Under the pieces are notes generated by a model. That model did not search any database. It was not told where the DNA came from and saw only the letters and a list, made by a program, of their open reading frames with translations. 64,000 nt of DNA, taken from Isoetes taiwanensis. Lineage: Eukaryota > Streptophyta > Lycopodiopsida > Isoetales > Isoetaceae. Below, piece after piece: positions 23,558 to 36,038 of this stretch (positions are counted from its first letter, which is position 1; each line of letters begins with the position of its first letter). The stretch lies in contig JAJEKV010000010.1 of assembly GCA_021234155.1 (NCBI GenBank), forward strand, positions 6,732,871 to 6,796,870, written 5' to 3'. Both the position numbers and the translations under genes were made by a program.

Positions 23558-24960
23558 TCAAAAAGAAGCGAAAGGCGAATTAAAGTGGCTAACAGCTGAT
23601 GGTGTAAGGACCCCTAGATCTGTGAACAAGGTGAAATATTGTGGAGGAGTATACTCTCTGGTAGAATTTTCAGTAATAACTGAATGAGGCAAAGAACCAG
23701 AAAAATTCACCCTCCGAGATGCGGGCAACAAATCCCCTTGCTTGACTGGATAAAGACGTGCAAACTGCCACAAACATGAGATATATTTTAAATTCTTATC
23801 CACAGGAAAAAAAATGGACAAATGAATTACTGCAGTAGGCACAAGATCCTAACCTTATAACTTTTGGCGGCAGCATCAAAGTGAAACAGGAATGCCAACT
23901 GCTGCCAGTAGATTAGCTACATCCACCCCAGCATTACCTGGTCTACCCTCTGGAAGAAATCAAGCTCTCAGTGGGTTCTGCAATTGGCAAATCACCAAAG
24001 GACAATAAGTCTCTAGACTAGCTCTATAGAAAATAAAATAAATAAAAAAAAGGAAACCATGTGTCAAACTGAAAAACAGGTATTTACCCATGCAGACAAC
24101 ACTAAAATGCTTTCCATTTGAAACTGCAAGCTTCAGTAGTGCTAAAACTACTCTTGAATAACCACGAACTAAGATTCTGCAGCCGTCTTGGACAAAGTCT
24201 TGCCCAAGCAATGCTATAGTTTGGCGTGCCTGTCAAAACAGCTTATTGAGTCGCGGTGAATGTACCAATCAAAAGTCCATAATTAAGTTATACACGTTAC
24301 AGTTGAAAGAACTGTTAACTGGCATACTTATGGATATAGGCTCGTGAAATACTCTGTCCTCTTAAATAATCCTTTTCATCAAAATATGGGCATTTATAGT
24401 GCAAGTGCTGCATATAACAGCAAACAAAGGACAAGATGCAGATTCCAAGGCTGTGCTACAGAATCAACATTTCAAATGAACTCATGAGCCAGGCATATGG
24501 ATTCCCAAGGAAGATAACAAGACATAGATCTAATGGTTACAATTACCGTGAGAGATGTCACCAAATTTCTCACCATGTTCAATCAAGCGAGCTTTCCCTA
24601 CAGAAATATCCTCATATTCCAGCGCAGAAGTCTGTGTAACATATCGCAGGAAAATATTGCGCCCAGCAAAAAGGGACATAGATGTGGCATCCCATGCCTA
24701 AAAGAATATGAATTTAGTGTTAAAATAAACTTTCAAGAACATAAGGTATACTTCTTGAATGCATTTGGAACTACAATGCTGCACATACCTTAGGCACCTC
24801 AGAAGCTTTCTTTAGATGAATGTCCAGCCCCATCATCGTGGATGCTTCACTACGTTGTATAACTGCCATAAGGGCCTTTATGGCGGCCACAGCAACTGCC
24901 AGTTCGGGCTTCCAACGCCAATAGTTGAATTCATCAATTACGCTGAAGGATGGGCTATTA
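23558..24960 (-). pseudogene. eIF2B alpha subunit gene fragment with internal deletion
   Basis: Five minus-strand exons in correct order match eIF2B alpha, the regulatory subunit of the eIF2 guanine-nucleotide exchange factor. Exon 1 (lower end 24,789) has SEASTMMGLDIHLKKASE. Exon 2 (24,547-24,697) has SMSLFAGRNIFLRYVTQTSA. Exon 3 (24,088-24,229) has GQDFVQDGCRILVRGYSR. Exon 4 (23,854-23,949) has EGRPGNAGVDVANLLAAVG. Exon 5 (upper end 23,764) has FARLYPVKQGDLLPASR and YFTLFTDLGVLTPSAVS. GT-AG signals flank the exons. Exon 4 jumps from the IPVSL segment directly to an AAAKSYK-like end with a stop and frame change. About 50 residues, including the conserved VESGGIIN region, are missing. The extreme N-terminus and normal C-terminus are also absent. 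Confidence 0.85.
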
Positions 24961-25674
24961 GCATAGGCTTGAGATGTGACAGCCAAAGCCAAAGAACGAA
25001 CAGACATAGCAGACATGAGGCATAAGGAACAATCGACAAACAAGCAAAGATGGCCATAAACCCTGCAGAATAAGACAATCAATGCCCAAAACCTAGTAGA
25101 ATTTAACATGGTTATCAAAACGTAGACTATCAATGATTGGAATCATAAGAGATTTGTGACAGCTGCTACCACAGGCAAGGCGACACATTCCAGAAATATG
25201 GTAAAATAGCCAGCTTCATACAGTGCTGCAGCATGCTCCAGAACCTTTAATCATTACGTCAAAATTAAAATGTACAACTTGTTCTTATGAGATTATTATG
25301 CACATCAGGCAAATGTCATGTGATTTGATATTTACCTGAATTGCACCTGTTAAACTTCTTCCTTGTGGCCCGAAGACACCAAGAACACTCATAGATTGTG
25401 CAGCAAAACCAACATGCATTTAAAGGGTGTCTTGGATGCATCACCCTTCATACTTCCCATTGAATAAACACGTATTTAATTCAGGGGTTTTTTGTCTTCC
25501 CAAACCAAATGAATATTTCCATGTACATTGACATCTGTTTTGGAGACGGATAACGCAACCGCATGTCCGAAAAGATGCAGGCCTCATCTTCGAAATGATG
25601 CAGGCTTCATCCCCGCACCGCAGACTCAAAGAAGGAATTAATTGCAAAGACGGCAAGATGAGCTCCCAAAATAG
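24961..25674. other. Non-coding DNA between eIF2B-alpha and cyclin fragments
   Basis: No supported gene. Open frames here are short and match nothing recognisable. Confidence 0.4.
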
Positions 25675-25886
25675 TCAGAAGACGAATCCTGGCAATATAG
25701 AAGAGCCATATAAATCAAAATGTGAACAAAGAATGGATCTAAAGCTATCAATAAAGAATGCACCAGATGGCTGGAATAATGGTGTTAGGGCACTCATTCT
25801 CCAATCCAGAGTACTCAGGACCAATAGCTCCATTCTCTGTATGATTCTTGGTTCAAATAAGTGGCCCACTTCAACCTGCAAAGCCT
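25675..25886 (-). pseudogene. D-type cyclin exon fragment
   Basis: Minus-strand segment after an AG acceptor encodes FEPRIIQRMELLVLSTLDWR followed by MSALTP. This is the conserved cyclin-box segment of plant D cyclins (family pattern IQRMELLVLSTL-WRM--VTP). The frame then runs into a divergent extension with FFIDSF before a stop at 25,675. Only this exon piece is present. It lies about 700 bases upstream of, and on the same strand as, the eIF2B-alpha fragment, suggesting serial capture of unrelated exons. Confidence 0.8.
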
Positions 25887-26704
25887 AGGGCAATCAGTAA
25901 AACGGACAGGTATGTAGAAGCTTAGCTATGGCGACTGGATGTTGGGGGACAGAGAACAGCAACACCACGTCTCAGACCAGGTCCTCATCAGCAACCACAG
26001 GCCAGGGACTCCGACCTCTGCTCTCAGCCTCCTCTCGAATCTGCCTTTACTTGCACTGATGGCGATACGGTTAAGGCATGAGGACAAAGACCGGTCATCG
26101 ACTATTAAACTGACAGAGCGACTTCAGTGGGCACAAGATGGCACAAGATCAAAAGATCAAAAGAAAAATGGCACAAGAAAACATTGAGCCACAGTGGTCT
26201 TGCTTCATCCAGAGCGCAAATGCATTCCGCTAGTGCCCTAAGCAGTCTGGCCGACCCAAGCTTAGAAGCAGATATAGACCCGTCGTCTAAGAATGGATGT
26301 CTGCTCATAGAGTTTTAGAGCCCTCAGCTATGAAGACAATCGCCAGAACAATCGCTCCATTGCCGATTCAATAAGAAAAGGATGAGAAAACCTAAACAAT
26401 ACAACACCAAGCTTTGCCAACTGATGGCTTTCACCGGAGCAAAGCTGCAAAGAAACCATCGTCTAAGGAATTCGGAAGAACTATAAGAATCCTAATCGTA
26501 GAAAAACAAAGGGGAGGTAACGAGGATCTGTAAAGGATAATCGGAAGGCTTTCGGCCTTCCCTTTACTTGCAAGAGGTCGCCATAGCTAGCTAAAACGGG
26601 ACTGAAAACTTGCCACCTAACAATGTAATTAATGATGCTTTATTGCTGCCAGTGCCACCTCACCCCATATTAAATGTAATACAATTTCCTTACATTTCCT
26701 TGCA
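25887..26704. other. Non-coding DNA with a small hairpin
   Basis: No gene seen. A hairpin GGAAGGC-TTTCG-GCCTTCC at 26,543-26,561 is followed by CTTTACTTG, vaguely like the hairpin termini elsewhere in the window, but no supporting second copy exists here. Confidence 0.4.
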
Positions 26705-27124
26705 CATCCAATATTTAATAAACATTAAATATAAAATGCCCTAATTTCAGGATGGACGGTCTACATAAAAAGCCCCAATTGAATCCCTAGATCTAACGGG
26801 CCACATCAAAAGCCCCAAATAAAGGGGGCTGCTTGGGGTTGTTTGAAGTGTCACCGTCTGAACCGTCCATCTCAGAGATGGACGGCCGAGATCAATCTAT
26901 TAACAATTTCCTTGCACCTTCCTTAACCTTAAAATCAAGGGCCACGATTTCTCACGTGCCCGATCGACGGCCCAGGGATGGGGTGCATGCCCCATGCATG
27001 CTCCATGCATGCCCCCCATCAAATCCAAGGGCTATTGTCGCGACACCTCAGAAAATGGACGGCCGAGATGAATCTCTACCCACACTCAACCCCCCATAGG
27101 ACCCATAAAATAATTGTATATATA
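26705..27124 (+). repeat. Direct repeat D, right copy (about 420 bp)
   Basis: Same orientation as 21,611-22,065 with small indels. Together the two copies bracket the eIF2B-alpha and cyclin-D fragments. Confidence 0.75.
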
Positions 27125-27218
27125 TAAGAGATAATAGATAATAGATAAAGCTATATATAAAGCAGTTTATAATTTTTAGCACGTTTGCACATTTTGGAGC
27201 GATTTGAAGGCAGCCAGC

Positions 27219-27302
27219 TGGGATTATTGTGCACGTGGAAAACAAAAGCTCGGTATTTTCTGGGATTATTGTGCACGTGGAAAACAAAAGCTCGGTATTT
27301 TC
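27219..27302 (+). repeat. 42-bp tandem duplication
   Basis: Two adjacent identical 42-base units, each beginning TGGGATTATTGTGCACGTGG. The unit contains a CACGTG box. Confidence 0.9.
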
Positions 27303-30300
27303 TAAACTGCATTTCATATGTTTTATTGTTGCATTCCTCTGTCTGATCTCTTTCTTTGCTTTACGCTATCTTGCACCAGGTTCTTCCCAGGAAAATCTAG
27401 CAGTCGTTTTGTGCTCTTATTATGGCTAATCCTAAGCCACACGATTTCAATCTAACTGCTTCTCTGAATGTTTTAGCAATAGATCAATGTTTTCCAAGAA
27501 TTTGTCCTTGTTCTAGACTTCCGATCAAGCAAGGTATGTCTTTTAAGAACTTTTCTACGTTTAAAGTGCTTTATAGTGCTTTAACGAAATAGTATCTAGC
27601 TGATTATGATCAAGAGGAACCAAGAGTAAGACTAGTTACTAGACTTCTGCTTTATTCAAGTTTGCATGATGATGGCTTGCTTAAATACACATGAAAATCA
27701 AAACGTACTTGGGAGTGTTATTTACATCTTCTAAATATAAAATGCTGGTTATTTGAGAGCAAACGTATTTGCTGCATTCCCTGGTGATTACATACATGCT
27801 ACAAATTTAAATAACTAACTGGATATATCAAAGGCATAAGCTAAGCGAGATAGGAAGATATTCAGGCTTTTGTGTACCCGGCGAGACTCATTTAGCTCTC
27901 TTCCTATCTTGCTTCGATTTATGGCTTTCAGCAGGCTTTGTGATGAGGTTAATGGCATCATAGATTTTGGGGTCTTGCCTTCTTGTCGTTGAAATCTTGT
28001 TTTCAAATGATCTATGCCTCTACTGCATCGCTGGTTATTCAGGATTTCTTTAGCATTCCATATTGTTACAGTTGCGCAACTAGAAAGATAGCGTCAAACT
28101 AGCCCATTCCAGATAAGTGATCTTGCTTGATCTTTTTTCCCTGTGATAATAATGTTTAGATTTCTTTGCCAAGTAAAAGCAGAAGATGCATGGGATGGTT
28201 GGGAGCCAAAGTAGGACGGGAACAATTGGATGCTGTGAAGCCTCTCTTGCATCTTATGGCTGTTGTGTTCATGCATATCACTGCATATTCGAGTCCTGGG
28301 TATTCGAGTCCTGGGTGTTCATTGCATGATTTCGGTGTTTCAAATGGACTAATAATCTTGCTTTGTCGCCATGCTTTGTGTTTGTTTCTTCAGATTTTTT
28401 GCCCTGCTTTGTGTTTGTTGCCGTGATCAGCACCGGTTTAGGTGCTTTCCATGTGGAAAACAGGCTGGAGATAGGAACTTCGAGGACTCTTGCATACCTG
28501 GGTACTGGGTTCTTCCTTCTTATACAAACATAGGTATGAACTGGAAAAGAGTACAGATGTTGAATGTTGCACAACAAATGCTAATCCCTGTTCTTGCTCG
28601 AGTTAACCAGGACGGCTCTGAAGTATGTTTAATGATATAAAGTTGTTCGTGTGTATTCTGCATTAGATGACATATATCCTTTTCCCTTTGTAGATCGTGC
28701 GTCCCAGATTTTCTCCAAGGGCTAGCTTTGAACAATTGCAGAGAAAACTTGGGGGCGCCTTATCCTGACTTACCTGAAATTCATTTAAGGTAACTCATAC
28801 CTTTTTACAGGCTTTTTTCGTATCTCTTTTGAACGCAGCAATTCTTATGTTTTGCTGTTTTTATTAATGAACAAGTGTTGTTGGAGTTTTCCATACTGGA
28901 AAAGGAAAACACATTGTATTGTGCACTTTATAGGCGACTAAGAGGTTCTGCTCTTAACTTTGTTTTAAGGCTTATCAAAAGGCTGTCTACATCACATCCA
29001 AATAAACATTTGTTTTGTCTTGATGTCTTTTGCTTTTTTTTCTTGCTGGTCCACAGCTCTATATCACATGGTTTTTCATGCTCCTTACGTTTGACCATCA
29101 GAGGAGAGTAAACATTTTTTTTTTCTTACTTCTTGCTGGTTCGCAAGCTCTACATTACATGGTTTTCCTTACTCCTTACATTGACAATGAGAGGAGAGTG
29201 AAGATCTTTTGACGTGGGTGACCAGAACATACATTCTGCACATAGTTAGTTGGGATCTAGGCTTTATATGGATCTGTGAAGTAAGAGAAGAATACTAAGC
29301 ATATTTCTGAAAACTTGAGCTGGAGACGCATCAGTTATGGAAGTGGCCTCAAAATGCAACTAAGTAGATGTTTCTGTTGGATTTTACATCTGTTTGAGTG
29401 AAGTGTGTGCTAACCAGCTGTATTGTCTGCAATGAACATGTTTTCCCTTTAGTTTTTTCAAATGATTAAGACACACCATTTTTTCTCATCGTATCACACT
29501 TGTGGTATATTATTTATGAGCATTCTAGTGGCAGAAAGATTTCAGCTAAATTGTAAATGCAACGTTCAAGCTAAAAATAATATGTCTTTAGTGCCGGAGT
29601 AATATAAATGCTTAATTCTGCTGCGCTTTTAAACTTGGCATCTTCCCTTATATTGCAGGCAAGCATCATAAGCCTTTATGCTTTATGAACATTTTTTTCT
29701 TGTATAATATGCTTGGGAACTTCTATAGTGATTATGCCTTTTTCTACGCCTAATTCCAGATGGTGGAAGAATTCCAAAGTGCAAAGCGAAGACTTCTTTG
29801 TTATCTCATAGCAGTCAAACTATTTAATTAGTTTTGGACTCATTCCGGATTGGGGTGGCTCTATTGGCATTAACCTCTTGCAGAACTCGAACAAATGCTA
29901 TGGTCTTTTCTTTAAGAATTGGACAGGAATTTAGACTGGAGGTTCTTGATCTTTCAGACAAAGAGTGGGACTGTTCCAGAAGATTTGGAACGCAAAAACT
30001 ATAATTAGGATTCCAGTGCACATTCTTTCATACTGCATTGGTTTCTTAAGGAAATAAGTTGAGGTAACTGAAAATTGTACCATGAGGGAGACCACTTTTG
30101 AATGGAATTTTATCGTTATGTTGCACCGACATGGATGTTCTTAAGATAATGTTCATCATGTCTAGGAAGGGGCCTCTCAGCTTTTGTTTCAAGCAGCAGG
30201 AGACTGGACTTTGTATGTCCAAGAATGGTGGCAGTGGCAGTAGGGCAAGACTAATCGTGGATAACTGGAGCAGAGAATTATGCTACTAAATTACAAAGAT

Positions 30301-30571
30301 TCTTGCCTCTTGTATTTCTTTGACATGCCGGAAGCAAACAATTTGGTAGTATGCGAGGCAATTTGACGACTTTGATTCACACTAGTTTAACCTAAGTGCA
30401 ACAGTTTCGTTTTCCAAGCAAACCTTCTTCCCCACAAGCATATTTTACCACTTAAAAGATAATGCATAAGATATCAATGGATCATGAGAGCACCATATAT
30501 GTAAAGAAGAATTGTAACCTTACTAGATGTTGGGCTCAAAAAAAAGGAAGTATGTAGATTCGAGAAAGGAA
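27303..30571. other. Long stretch without a recognised gene
   Basis: AT-rich with short open frames on both strands (longest about 99 residues), none matching a family I know. Exon-like pieces with GT/AG signals may exist around 28,430-28,760, but support is too weak to call a gene. Confidence 0.35.
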
Positions 30572-31303
30572 AATTTACTGAAATACCCCAATTGCTGAAC
30601 AAATTCCAAAAAACCCCTTTGTATTTTCAAAGTTCCCAAGAAGCCCAAATTTATTTTCACCCAAATTGCAATTGCTTCATTCTCTTAATAATGCTGCATG
30701 TAAAAATAGTAGACAACCAAAGATAAACAAGAAAATGATAAAACTAACCTACATGCCTCGAAACATGCTATATATGCCCTTTCCAATAATAGTATAAGGG
30801 TGATAAAAAAAGGGGGGGAGACAAAGCGCAATTCCCAAGCTTTTGTTTTATCATGCCTTATGAGTTGGAGGGTAAAAGAAAGCTCTCAGATAAAGCATAT
30901 TTCCAAGGGATTTTGGACTCTGTTTATGAGAAGCTCTCTCAAAATGATCATGTGCATGCAGTTGGAGCCCGAATTGTTGCAATCGGATGGATGGATGGAT
31001 GGATCCATAGATAGAGAGAGAGAGACAGACAGACGGACGAAGGGCGGGCGGGCGGACGGACAGACAGTATTTTTACGTATGCCACATTGGCAGCATCCAT
31101 GAGGACATATGACGGACCCCCAAAGACTCGAATACAAGATCTCTAAGAGCATCTATAGGACCCATTATACAATGTTGATTGATTTTTGAAAAAAAATCCA
31201 CAAATTTGTTTTGTACCCGAAGGGAATTTTGGGCTTTTCAAAATTACAAAGGGCTTTTTGGGAATGTGATCAATAATTAAGAGTATCTTGATAAATTTCT
31301 TAT
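30572..31303. mobile_element. MITE-like element with long imperfect terminal inverted repeats
   Basis: The left segment (about 30,572-30,660) and the reverse complement of the right segment (about 31,205-31,303) align over about 80 bases, sharing AAATTTA, ATACC/ATACT, CAAAAA-CCC and CTTTGTA-TTTT blocks in order. Long AT-rich TIRs suggest a Mutator-type MITE. No clear target duplication was identified. Confidence 0.5.
30985..31068. repeat. Compound microsatellite inside the MITE-like element
   Basis: GGAT repeats, then GA, then GACA/GACG/GGGC tetranucleotide repeats ending in CAGACAG. Confidence 0.9.
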
Positions 31304-33263
31304 TAGAAAAACCAAGCTCTAAAGAATTGATGGCATAAAGGAAGTTTTGTAATGGTGGATAATGACTTCACACACTTGACTTTCTAGACATTCTTGCATT
31401 TCATTTGCAAAATGGACGACCTTCAAGCTTAAGCAATAACACCTAAGAGTACGAGGCTTGTAGATTTGGTGTCAATCGTTAGTTGTACGTAGCATGAGTA
31501 AGGTAGTGGTCTACAATGAGATACAGAGTGAAACCACTTTGTATGTTTACTAGTTCATTTAAGGAAAAGTTCTTTCTGGTGAGGAACTCACAAAGAGCAC
31601 ATAAAACTGCATAGATAGGCTTGTCATTCATCATAGCAGCAATGTACAATGTTTGGGGAAAAGATGAGTGGGGAGCTGACCATAGGAACAACGTCGAGCT
31701 ACCCCAGAAAGTTGAGATAATACAATTGGCAAGAATGAGGCAGTGGCGATAACTTCTCATCGGGATAGAAAACCCCGCCCTTTTGGGTTTTCGAGGAAAA
31801 CCCTAATGAGAAAATGTCGCCAACGGCCTTGAGGATGCCCCGATGATGGAAGACAAACATATGAGAAGATGTTACTGACGACGATAAATTAATATAAGAC
31901 GAAGCCGAAGGTACTATCCAACAGATTCGAGGGATTCGAGGAAGACCTGAAAAAGGTAGAACACATGGAAAAGACATATTAAGTGTATGCGTACTGCGGC
32001 CGAGCGATATATCTGAAGAGTAGGTGGTATATGCGATAATGATTGTAATGATAATTCCCCATGTATTTAGCATTCGCAAATTAGGTTCTAGCCCTCCTGC
32101 TATTATTCTTTCTAAGGATGCTTTGGCTTGAATTTGGTGAAGATTCTATATATAAGTCTTAAAAAACAATCATTGTGATTGCTTGCATCCACCCATTGAT
32201 ATGCACAAGGTTCTACGAAAAAAAAAAATGAAATGTGCTTTTCCTACAATTTGCTATGCAAAGTAATCAAACGTGCTTTTGACTCGTTCTTTTTTGTCCC
32301 TCCTATTTTTTCTGCTTCTTTTTTGTCCCTCTGCGCCGCAATCCTTTTGTTTATTTAGATGCCATGTATAATCTCATCTCAATGCTTCGACGCCTGGCAG
32401 CGGCAGCGGCACATCCTGTTCCTCTGTTCCTCGGTTAGGTATTGCTGCTGCAAGGAAGCAGCGTTCAAGTTTGACAGGCACCCCGTAATTTTCCAATGAC
32501 GGGCACTTTTTTTTTGCCTTTCACATGACAGAAGGTTGATAAGTTCCAACCTTTCAACTGACATACAAAAATTTTAATTGACGGAAGACCATTTTTCAGT
32601 TATAAACGGAAGACGGAAGTCCAGCACCAGCCCGTCCAGCAGCATAGAACATGGTTTTTTTGGCGCAGACCTCCACACAGACGCAGACCTCTGTTTTCTG
32701 TAAAAGGGGGGAAATGGGGAATAGAAAGAACAAAAGAAATTTCAGAGCAGCAGGTTACCCGACCGGATTTTGGCACTGCTCCTGGCCTGGCCTACCGGAA
32801 ACCGGCCCTGCTCCTGGCCTGGGCTACCGGAAACTTGAACGCTGATGCCGCATGCGTGGCAGCAAGCAGCTGGCTGGAGCGGGAGAGCTGAATAATAGGA
32901 GGGACGAGGGAATCGGGATCGGGATTTGTGATTTTTAATATTGTTAGTTTTTTCAATGTTTACCCACCCAATTAATTTTTTATAGGGATATTAAGGTATT
33001 GTATATATGTACATTAACTCTAATATATAATATACCTATAAAAATAACCCTAGTGCACACAAAAATGAAAGGCAATTTTATATTTCGGACCTTTCGAATG
33101 CCATACACTTTTTTTTTTGCCTTCCATGACAGGCAAATTCATATTTGTTACCCTTCATATGCAGGGCACTTTTTTTTCTAGCCTGTTTTGACGGGCAAAA
33201 AAAGCCAAAAACAGGCATGAAAGCCGTCAAACTTGAACCCTGCAAGGAAGACCCTGTTTTGGC
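31304..33263. other. Non-coding DNA with short repeats
   Basis: No gene recognised. A 27-bp unit beginning CTGCTCCTGGCCTGG occurs twice (32,776-32,802 and 32,808-32,834). Related T-rich GGGCACTTTTTTTT blocks occur near 32,502 and 33,165. Confidence 0.4.
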
Positions 33264-34055
33264 TTGATTCGGCGGATCAACCTCTCCTATCTTGGAGCGC
33301 AATACTCCGTTAATACTCCGGCAAGCTCTGCACAACCTCCATGGATGGTGCCTATGCCTTCTACAGCTTCCATGTCAAAGGCTCTGGCAGATTTGGCAGC
33401 AAATCAGCAGCAAATGCCTAAAGAACAGCCTCTTTCTTCATTTCTTGCATCTTCCCCAATGCCATCTTTCGGATGATTTGCACCAATGTCCCGCCCTTTC
33501 CTTTATCTCTAGAAGCCCAGTAGAGCTTTAGACACACAAACCGTGCAGTATGTTGGAAACGAAGGATCTTTAGTTCTTGACAGAGTTTTTGGCGAGCTTA
33601 TTAATCTGTCAAAGATGACACCGCAGGAAATTTTAGATGCTAAGGCCATCGCAACTTCTAAAAGCCATAGTGCGGAGCCTTCTTCCCAGCACAACCAAGG
33701 CAAGTTTCATAAAATTTTCTTCAAAATTTATCTTCTAGGATGAATTTTGTTTTGTTTGCAGATTAGGTTTTCTGACAGATTAAAATTGTTCTTTCTTCTC
33801 AGTCCAATTCTTAAGACCAAATTTTCGTCCTAAACCCTAACAGTTGAGCTCAGTCCTTGCCCTTCCTAGATTGTGATGCAGCAGTACTTGGTATTGATGA
33901 TTCGTGCTTTTGCGTCTGTGGAAAATTCCTGTTTGGCTCAGGATTTGGGAGTACTTTTTGTGTCAGGGATTTGTTATTGGAAGCTTATGTTTGAGTTTCT
34001 TTTCCGCAGACGGACAAGGCATCTCTGCTTGCAGAGGTGATAGATTTTTGCATGA
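33264..34055 (+). pseudogene. bHLH transcription factor fragment lacking its basic region
   Basis: Exon 1 (to 33,699) carries GSLVLDRVFGELINLSKMTP, then DAKAIATSKSHS, then a junction, then (in another frame) RSLLPSTTK. Exon 2 starts at 34,010 after TTCCGCAG with TDKASLLAEVIDF. These are the flanks of the bHLH domain in plant bHLH30/bHLH106-type factors. In intact proteins SKSHS is followed directly by the basic region and helix 1. Here about 20 codons are missing between the S codon and RSLLP, changing the frame. Exon 1 also has two stops near 33,475-33,520, and the donor is GC (AAG/GCAAGT). It cannot encode a DNA-binding factor. Confidence 0.75.
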
Positions 34056-34475
34056 GAGGGGATGCGCATTTCTTGAGGTTGTCACCAGTCTGATTCTGGT
34101 TGCTGGCATCTGGGGCATCCATTCCCAATAATACCAACCCATTGAAAGTGCATTTGTGCAGGAATTCCATCGGGGACGGGAAGGTAAGAAGCAGGACGGT
34201 ATGAAGGGTTGGGGCTGCACTTCGTTCATTTTTTTCATCTATTCTCTCTTATTCTCTCCTTTCTTAGTCATTTCCGAAATGTAAAAGCCTTTCCTTCTTT
34301 CTTTTTGCAGGGAATAATGCTTTTCAAATTGCCCAATGAAAATGATTGCCTGCCCTTTTTTCGATGTGGGCTGCTCCGAAAATTTGCCCCAGGGCGATCT
34401 GGATCAACACTGTCCACAGTTATTTTGAAAAGTTTGAGATGTTATTTTGAATAATGCATAATTTATGTGCTTCAG
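34056..34475 (+). other. Non-coding DNA between bHLH and BTB fragments
   Basis: No recognised coding sequence. It ends in TGTGCTTCAG, the acceptor of the BTB/BACK exon. Confidence 0.4.
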
Positions 34476-34795
34476 GGGAGCATGATACAAATGCCATGAA
34501 AGAGAATGGCATGGCATTGTTGGCAGCTGCTCATAAGTATGACATTCCTGCTTTAAAACGAAAACGGGTATGTGAATCTGCAGTGGCGAGCCAAGTTTAT
34601 CCATTGAATGCTATTGAGATGCTAAATCAAGCTCGATTCTATGATGCACATTATTTGAAAAGGGCATGTATCGAGTGTATTGCAAGGAATTTAAAGCAGG
34701 TTGCCTTTACAGATGAATTGCGCTGCCTTATTTGCAGAAATGAGGATCCAGATGCAGTACTGGAAATTATTCAAAATGTTGCAAATAGATCTTAA
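34476..34795 (+). pseudogene. BTB/BACK protein C-terminal exon
   Basis: After an AG acceptor at 34,474-34,475 the exon reads EHDTNAMKENGMALLAAAHK, YDIPALKRKRVCES, NAIEMLNQARFYDAHYLKRA, and ends DAVLEIIQNVANRS with TAA at 34,793. This is the end of a BTB domain plus BACK-like helices of plant BTB/POZ proteins, which act as substrate adaptors for CUL3 ubiquitin ligases. The open frame is undamaged. The N-terminal BTB exon (dimerisation and CUL3 contact) is not visible upstream, so this looks like a captured last exon. Confidence 0.75.
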
Positions 34796-35670
34796 GAACA
34801 CATGGTCATTTGGTCAAGCACATTGAAAATCAGAATTGTCCTTTAGGCATTATTAGGAGCACTGATTCAACTAGCATATATAATTGTAGGGTGATACGTT
34901 TGTTTTTGGGTGCCACGCATTCTGTAATCTATATAAATCATTGAGAGGTTTTGGTACTTTTCTCTTTGGGAATTTGGTTTGCTACTGTTACTAGCATGAT
35001 AAAGATTTGTGTTGTGCGGACGAATTTGAATTGCAGGTATTAATTCGTCCATCAGTTTTTAAGCAGTCTCCTCATCCAAATCCCCAAGAGTGTAACTCCA
35101 CCGACTGATAGAAATGGTTTATTGTTTTTCCCTATGTAAATTGTGCCAATATTGTCCACATTCCAGCATTTTTAAACTCTTCAAATGGCCAAACTAAAAA
35201 GATGCCAAATTTCATGTAATATTTACTTTAGTCAATCGTCATTCCTAATTTAAAACGAAGTGCATTATGTACTGCATGTGTAATAAGAGAACATAGCAAG
35301 TGTTTTCTTTTTCTTTTTTTGGATGAAAAGGAACTTTTAATTATTCAACAAAAAAAGGTACATATAAGTGTTGAGGCAAGCATGTCACTGCTTAGATAAA
35401 GGGTGTAACTCTGTTACCTTAAAATGTTCTCCAACAATGTTTAAATTGTCATTTATACAGAGACGATACAGAGATAAGCTAGACCCTTGCAAGCTAGAAA
35501 TGGGATAACAAGCAGCTATTTGTAGAGATGGCTACCACTTCCTTTTTGCAAGTAAAAAAGTTCTGTTAACGAATGCTATGGATCCATGATGGGGTTTAAG
35601 GCCCATTTTGCAAGCCCATAGTTGAGATCCTTTTTGACTTGATACAAAAATCTACTTTGTCGTGAGTTGG
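34796..35670. other. Non-coding DNA up to the hairpin terminus
   Basis: No gene recognised. It may include the 3' UTR of the BTB donor gene. Confidence 0.4.
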
Positions 35671-35720
35671 GTAAGAGAAATGTTCGCGGCGTCCTTGGCC
35701 GCCGCGATAAATTTCTTGTA
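35671..35720 (+). repeat. Hairpin terminus ending the bHLH/BTB segment
   Basis: GTAAGAGAAATGTTCGCGGCG, with an imperfect GC-rich stem against GGCCGCCGC, then GATAAATTTCTTGTA. It aligns over about 58 bases with 51,680-51,737 and has the same layout as the ends of units A and B. Confidence 0.75.
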
Positions 35721-35853
35721 TATATAAAGCAAATGCCATTTCTGTTTTATCCTAATATTTTTTCGCCAGCAAAAATTTTGGGGGCATTAGAGGTTTGGTG
35801 GAGTCTATTAACGCCCTTGTAAGCCATTCCCAAATTTGGATTTTAGTTGGTAC

Positions 35854-35925
35854 CCGAACCTGCAGGTATGGGCAAAAAGCCCCTACGAACCTCAACCGAA
35901 CCTCAGCCCTGGAGCAACCGAACCT
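35854..35925 (+). repeat. CCGAACCT motif cluster (three copies)
   Basis: CCGAACCT at 35,854, 35,896 and 35,918. Two further copies occur at 47,692 and 47,725, at the other side of the multigene region. Confidence 0.6.
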
Positions 35926-36038
35926 GGTAAACGTCATTATTACTTGTTGTTTTACTCATTACGCCTAAATCCCTCCTCCCCCCACCTTCCCACCGAACTG
36001 AAACTACAAGGAGTAGCTTCGAGCGGGACGCCTCAAGA

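Noticed and set aside
26543-26561. Possible Helitron hairpin GGAAGGC/GCCTTCC followed by CTTG
   Set aside because: Only one copy, weaker stem, followed by C rather than T, and no boundary evidence.
21611-27124. LTR retrotransposon with the direct repeat D as LTRs
   Set aside because: Repeat lacks TG...CA ends, there is no primer-binding site or polypurine tract, and no gag/pol between the copies.
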